Source of the DNA: an uncultured Actinomycetes bacterium
GTDB taxonomy: Bacteria; Actinomycetota; Aquicultoria; CAJVYJ01
Assembly: GCA_913009475.1 (NCBI GenBank)
Contig: CAJVYJ010000014.1
Location: 1 to 18,219, forward strand
Direction of reading: 5' to 3'
DNA: 18,219 nucleotides
In this document: in pieces, positions 16,130 through 18,219 of the stretch
How the letters are laid out: every line of letters starts with the position of its first letter
Numbering within the stretch: the stretch's first letter is position 1
Position numbers and translations under genes: made by a program
Notes under the pieces: generated by a model
What the model saw: only the letters and a program-made list of their open reading frames with translations
The model's database searches: none
What the model was told of the DNA's origin: nothing

Positions 16130-16169
16130 CCCCCCCCTCCCCCGTCAAGGGGGAGGGGGAGGGGGGGGG
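16130..16169. repeat. C-run/G-run hairpin, G-quadruplex candidate
   Basis: A C-rich strand (16130-16143, eight C, T, five C) faces a G-rich strand (16149-16169: five G, A, five G, A, nine G) around the loop GTCAA. The G side contains at least four G-tracts, so it can form a quadruplex or a GC hairpin. Exact run lengths are liable to sequencing error. Confidence 0.7.
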
Positions 16170-16272
16170 CAATGGTGCCGCCACGGCGGCAAACATAGGC
16201 GAGACGAGACCGAGGATAACACAGCAGATTGGGTTTTCGGCCACGCTTCTAGACTTTTTTGAACATTATTGT

Positions 16273-16303
16273 GTAGGGGCGGAGTTGAACTCCGCCCGTG
16301 AAG
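16273..16303 (+). repeat. Dispersed palindromic element, copy 2
   Basis: It begins GTAGGGGCGGAGTTGAACTC and ends CGTGAAG; GGGCGGAGTT pairs with AACTCCGCCC around a single central G. It is the opposite orientation of the copy at 9518-9548. It ends only 14 bases before the yraN start, so the yraN ribosome site (AAGGA, 16306-16310) directly abuts it and hairpin formation could affect translation. Confidence 0.8.
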
Positions 16304-16316
16304 ATAAGGAAGGTTT

Positions 16317-16673
16317 ATGGATAAGCGCCGCATAATAGGCAATCACGGCGAAAAGATGGCGGTAGACTATCTAAAAAAGCATGGTTATTGGATTTTGGAA
16401 ACGGGTTATAGTTGCAAGTTGGGTGAAGTCGATATTATCGTCAGAAATAGTGAGTTTCTCATTTTTTGTGAAGTGAAGTTAAGAAAATCCCATGCTTACG
16501 GTTATCCGTTTGAGTCGGTAAACAAAAGGAAACAAGATAAGATAAAAAGAATCGCGTCTTATTACTTCTCGTTTGTCAGTAATCGTAAGCGCAGTTGTCG
16601 TTTTGATGTTATATCCATTGAAGCCAATGGGGATGGCTATATTGTCAACCATATGGAAAACGCTTTTACATAA
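16317..16673 (+). CDS. YraN/UPF0102 family putative endonuclease
   Basis: The 118-residue protein has the family layout of a PD-(D/E)XK-like fold: GNHGEKMAVDYLKKHGYWIL, then GEVDIIV, then FCEVKLRKSHAYGYP, then KRKQDKIKRIASYYF. The putative catalytic residues are the Glu-Val-Asp of GEVDII and the Glu and Lys of CEVKLR. It may act on DNA during recombination or repair, but the family function is not settled. The ATG at 16317 has AAGGA 6 bases upstream. The usual neighbours in many bacteria (rnhB, dprA, comM) are not seen. Confidence 0.9.
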   Translation: MDKRRIIGNHGEKMAVDYLKKHGYWILETGYSCKLGEVDIIVRNSEFLIFCEVKLRKSHAYGYPFESVNKRKQDKIKRIASYYFSFVSNRKRSCRFDVISIEANGDGYIVNHMENAFT

Positions 16674-16752
16674 AAAAGCCGGCTGGGGACGGGAATATCG
16701 TGTGAGCGTAAAAGCGCTAAATGTGTAGCCAATTTTTATTTTTAAATTTGCA

Positions 16753-16947
16753 TTGACTGTGTATACCCTAAACCCCATACCCCTATTAAAACCACCCATT
16801 GTCACCTGTTATTTATCAGCGCTTGAAAAATATTCGAGATTAGAGATTGACAAAGCTTTATTTTGTTGCAATAATTTAAAAAGTAATTTAGTTCAGGCAA
16901 GCAGGATACTTCCTCGATATTTTTCTACAATGAAGTTTCTTGCCTAA
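16753..16947 (+). CDS. Possible small frame with Fis-like helix-turn-helix resemblance
   Basis: A frame from TTG 16753 to TAA 16947 encodes 64 residues including YLSALEKYSRLEIDKALFCC and then SNLVQASRILPRY. The spacing recalls the C-terminal Fis-type DNA-binding helices of NtrC-family regulators (IxxAL...N...AxxL), but the turn and recognition helix are poor. No ribosome site is visible. It may be a degraded 3' remnant of a regulator or chance. Nothing else was recognised in the spacer 16674-16965. Confidence 0.22.
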   Translation: MTVYTLNPIPLLKPPIVTCYLSALEKYSRLEIDKALFCCNNLKSNLVQASRILPRYFSTMKFLA

Positions 16948-16965
16948 AACCCATAAGTGTAATAT

Positions 16966-17790
16966 ATGCGATTAGAAAAAATTAGTTTCGTTAATATAAG
17001 GCAACACCTCCCTCGGGTTGTTTTGTTGGCAGTCAGTCTTATTGTGGCTGTCGCTACCGTTATCGCTCTCTATTCAATTACTCAAGTCATGGATGAGGAT
17101 TTTCAAAACAAATTGGACCTTTATGGTTCCAACATGGTAATCGTCCCCAAGTCCGGTAACTTGAATCTCTCGTATAATGGTGTTAATTTCGGTAACTCGC
17201 AACAGAAAAAGAAATATTTTGATGAGTCTGTTATCGCCAAATTAAAGACCATCAAAAATTCTGCCAATTTAGCTGTTATCGCGCCTAAATTAATTAATGT
17301 GGATAAGATTAAAAATCGTACGGTTATGGTTATGGGGATTGATTTCACCAAGGAATTTCGTATTAAAAAATGGTGGAAAATAGCTTCAGGCAAGAAACCT
17401 AAAGGTCCGGGTCAGATGCTTTTAGGCGCAAAGGCCGCGAGGACGCTTAAACTTAAAACCGGCAGCCTAGTGAAGATAAAGGGACAAAAGTTTACCGTAA
17501 AAGCTATTTTACGGCCGGCCGGTTCCTCGGAAGACGATCTGGTATATATAGATTTAAAACAAGCGCAAAATATCTATCATCAACCTAGGCAGATAAGTAT
17601 GCTGGAGATTGCCTCTTGGTGTTATGACTGCCCGATCGAGCAGATAGTCGGGCAAGCTTCCGAGAAACTGCCCAATGCCAAAGTTTCGGCGGTTTTGCAG
17701 TCGGCTAATCGCCGCAATAAAGTCGTCAGCCAGTTTAGTCTATTTTCTCTTGTTCTTTCCATTATTATGGTAACGGTGGCGATATTAATT
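16966..17790 (+). CDS. FtsX/MacB-type ABC transporter permease, 3' end lost at chimeric junction
   Basis: The N-terminus (FVNIRQHLPRVVLLAVSLIV) and first membrane helix at about residues 20-42 are typical of FtsX-like permeases, followed by a MacB-type periplasmic core (GSNMVIVPKSG, VMGIDFTKEFRIKKWWKIASG, MLLGAKAARTLKLKTGSLVKI). An unusual SWCYDCPIEQI segment with two Cys lies near residue 218. The second helix starts (SLVLSIIMVTVAILIV) and should continue into EREIGL-type sequence, but the frame instead enters foreign AT-rich DNA and stops at 17811. About the last third, with two or three helices, is missing. In the family such permeases pair with an ATPase for export of lipids, peptides or drugs. 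The ATG at 16966 lacks a clear ribosome site. Confidence 0.8.
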
Positions 17791-17894
17791 GTATTTACTT
17801 TTAAAGTATAATTGTTTCCTGCTACAATCGTTTCTGCCGATACAAAAAATGAAAGTAATAAAACTACTGCTAAAATTATTAATATGTTTTTCAT
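17790..17894 (-). CDS. Foreign fragment: 5' end of a gene with signal peptide
   Basis: The minus strand from ATG 17894 reads MKNILIILAVVLLLSFFVSA, then ETIVAGNNYTLKVN, a clear signal peptide and the start of a mature exported protein. It then runs into the reverse of the permease gene near 17790, so only ~35 residues are genuine. Base composition is much more AT-rich than the rest of the window. It follows the signal-peptidase fragment by 18 bases on the same strand, so both come from one foreign molecule, possibly archaeal. Confidence 0.6.
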
Positions 17895-17912
17895 TTGTTT
17901 TTCTTATTCATT

Positions 17913-18083
17913 TCAATATAACACTCCTACTACTTTTCCTTCAATATTATTAAATTTAGTTATGCAATCTTTATCTTTTATATTATTATTATCTCCTTTT
18001 GTTGTGTAGGTGCCATTTTCTATTTTAATAACTCTATGAGAGATTCTTTCATTATTACAATCATATACTACAATATCTCCAAC
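17913..18083 (-). CDS. Foreign fragment: C-terminal part of signal peptidase I (archaeal/SipW type)
   Basis: The minus strand encodes about 56 residues from VGDIVVYDC to VVGVLY and a TGA at 17913. ISHRVIKIENG followed by YTTKGDNNNIKDKD matches the catalytic His box and the GDNN...D box of Ser-His-Asp signal peptidases of archaea and SipW-like proteins. The N-terminal part with the catalytic Ser is absent because the insert ends at the sequencing adapter. The Asn/Lys-rich, AT-rich coding differs from the rest of the contig. Confidence 0.7.
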   Translation of the reverse strand, partial: VGDIVVYDCNNERISHRVIKIENGTYTTKGDNNNIKDKDCITKFNNIEGKVVGVLY

Positions 18084-18141
18084 AGATCGGAAGAGCGTCG
18101 TGTAGGGAAAGAGTGTAGATCTCGGTGGTCGCCGTATCATT
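18084..18141 (-). other. Illumina TruSeq universal adapter (artefact)
   Basis: Fifty-eight bases starting AGATCGGAAGAGCGTCGTGT and ending CGCCGTATCATT equal the reverse complement of the TruSeq universal adapter, including the P5 end. Its translation gives the notorious RRPPRSTLFPYTTLFRS string. This is library sequence, not genomic DNA. Confidence 0.99.
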
Positions 18142-18219
18142 AAAAAAAAAATAAAACCATAGCCATGACACAACATCATCACACAATCACACCAATTGAA
18201 AAATTAATATCACCGACCC
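18142..18219. other. Post-adapter read-through tail (artefact)
   Basis: Directly after the adapter comes a run of A, then low-complexity A/C-rich text (CACAACATCATCACACAATC). This is what sequencing past the end of an adapter-ligated molecule looks like. No biological meaning should be given to it. Confidence 0.93.

Noticed and set aside
16063..16335. A GTG-started frame across the leuS-yraN gap
   Set aside because: It translates the C/G-run hairpin and the dispersed palindrome and overlaps the yraN start; simple-repeat content explains it.
16753..16781. Promoter TTGACT with a CATACC -10, or a CsoR-like site in the ATACCC repeats, upstream of the permease
   Set aside because: The -10 match is poor, the ATACCC motifs are direct rather than inverted, and the downstream gene starts ~190 bases away.
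17913..18182. An 89-residue minus-strand frame across the contig end as a single gene
   Set aside because: Its N-terminal part translates adapter and post-adapter noise; only 18083 to 17913 is real, and that part is foreign to the contig.

Overview
This is a bacterial contig of moderate GC, probably metagenome-assembled, whose last ~430 bases are not genuine neighbouring sequence. The gene set (trigger factor-ClpP-ClpX operon, LeuRS, YraN, an oxygen-sensitive radical SAM maturase, an amino-acid decarboxylase with its antiporter, a tRNA with encoded CCA, several TTG/GTG starts) suggests an anaerobic or facultative bacterium. A deep-branching actinobacterial or Firmicutes-like lineage is my guess; nothing in the window fixes the phylum.

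Layout. 1-96: nothing recognised. 97-2352 (-): large exported beta-propeller/VCBS-type repeat protein. 2617-2889 (+): a perfect -10 box, a GC-rich strongly structured segment that I cannot assign to an RNA family, then tRNA-Arg(TCT). 2887-3262: a 19-bp inverted repeat starting at the tRNA CCA end, and three units of exactly 145 bp whose first two share an identical 63-bp core. 3277-5389 (-): anaerobic sulfatase-maturase-type radical SAM enzyme, downstream of a BASS-family transporter broken by one frameshift. 5390-5761: no gene. 5762-6037 (-): DUF5661-like small protein, divergent from tig-clpP-clpX (6214-9442, +), with clear divergent promoters and an inverted repeat over the tig promoter. 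9710-13070 (+): APC-family antiporter plus group II PLP decarboxylase, most like bacterial tyrosine decarboxylase. 13074-13175: a perfect 32-bp-arm palindrome and a related half-element. 13383-15911 (+): leuS. 15912-16316: no gene, but palindromes, a G-rich hairpin and the second copy of a dispersed element also found at 9518. 16317-16673 (+): YraN-family protein. 16966-~17790 (+): 5' part of an FtsX/MacB-type ABC permease.

Contig end. Near 17790 the permease reading frame runs into AT-rich sequence carrying, on the minus strand, two gene fragments of a different style (a signal-peptide start and the C-terminal part of an archaeal/SipW-type signal peptidase). This ends at 18083 in the reverse complement of the Illumina TruSeq universal adapter (18084-18141), followed by an A-run and low-complexity read-through. 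Everything after ~17790 should be treated as chimera and artefact.

How the genes work together. Tig, ClpP and ClpX form a protein folding and degradation operon. The antiporter and decarboxylase form a substrate/product exchange pair that consumes a cytoplasmic proton per turnover, giving acid resistance or proton motive force. I found no convincing large new multi-gene system. The best candidates for undescribed elements are the structured segment before tRNA-Arg and the 145-bp units with an invariant core.
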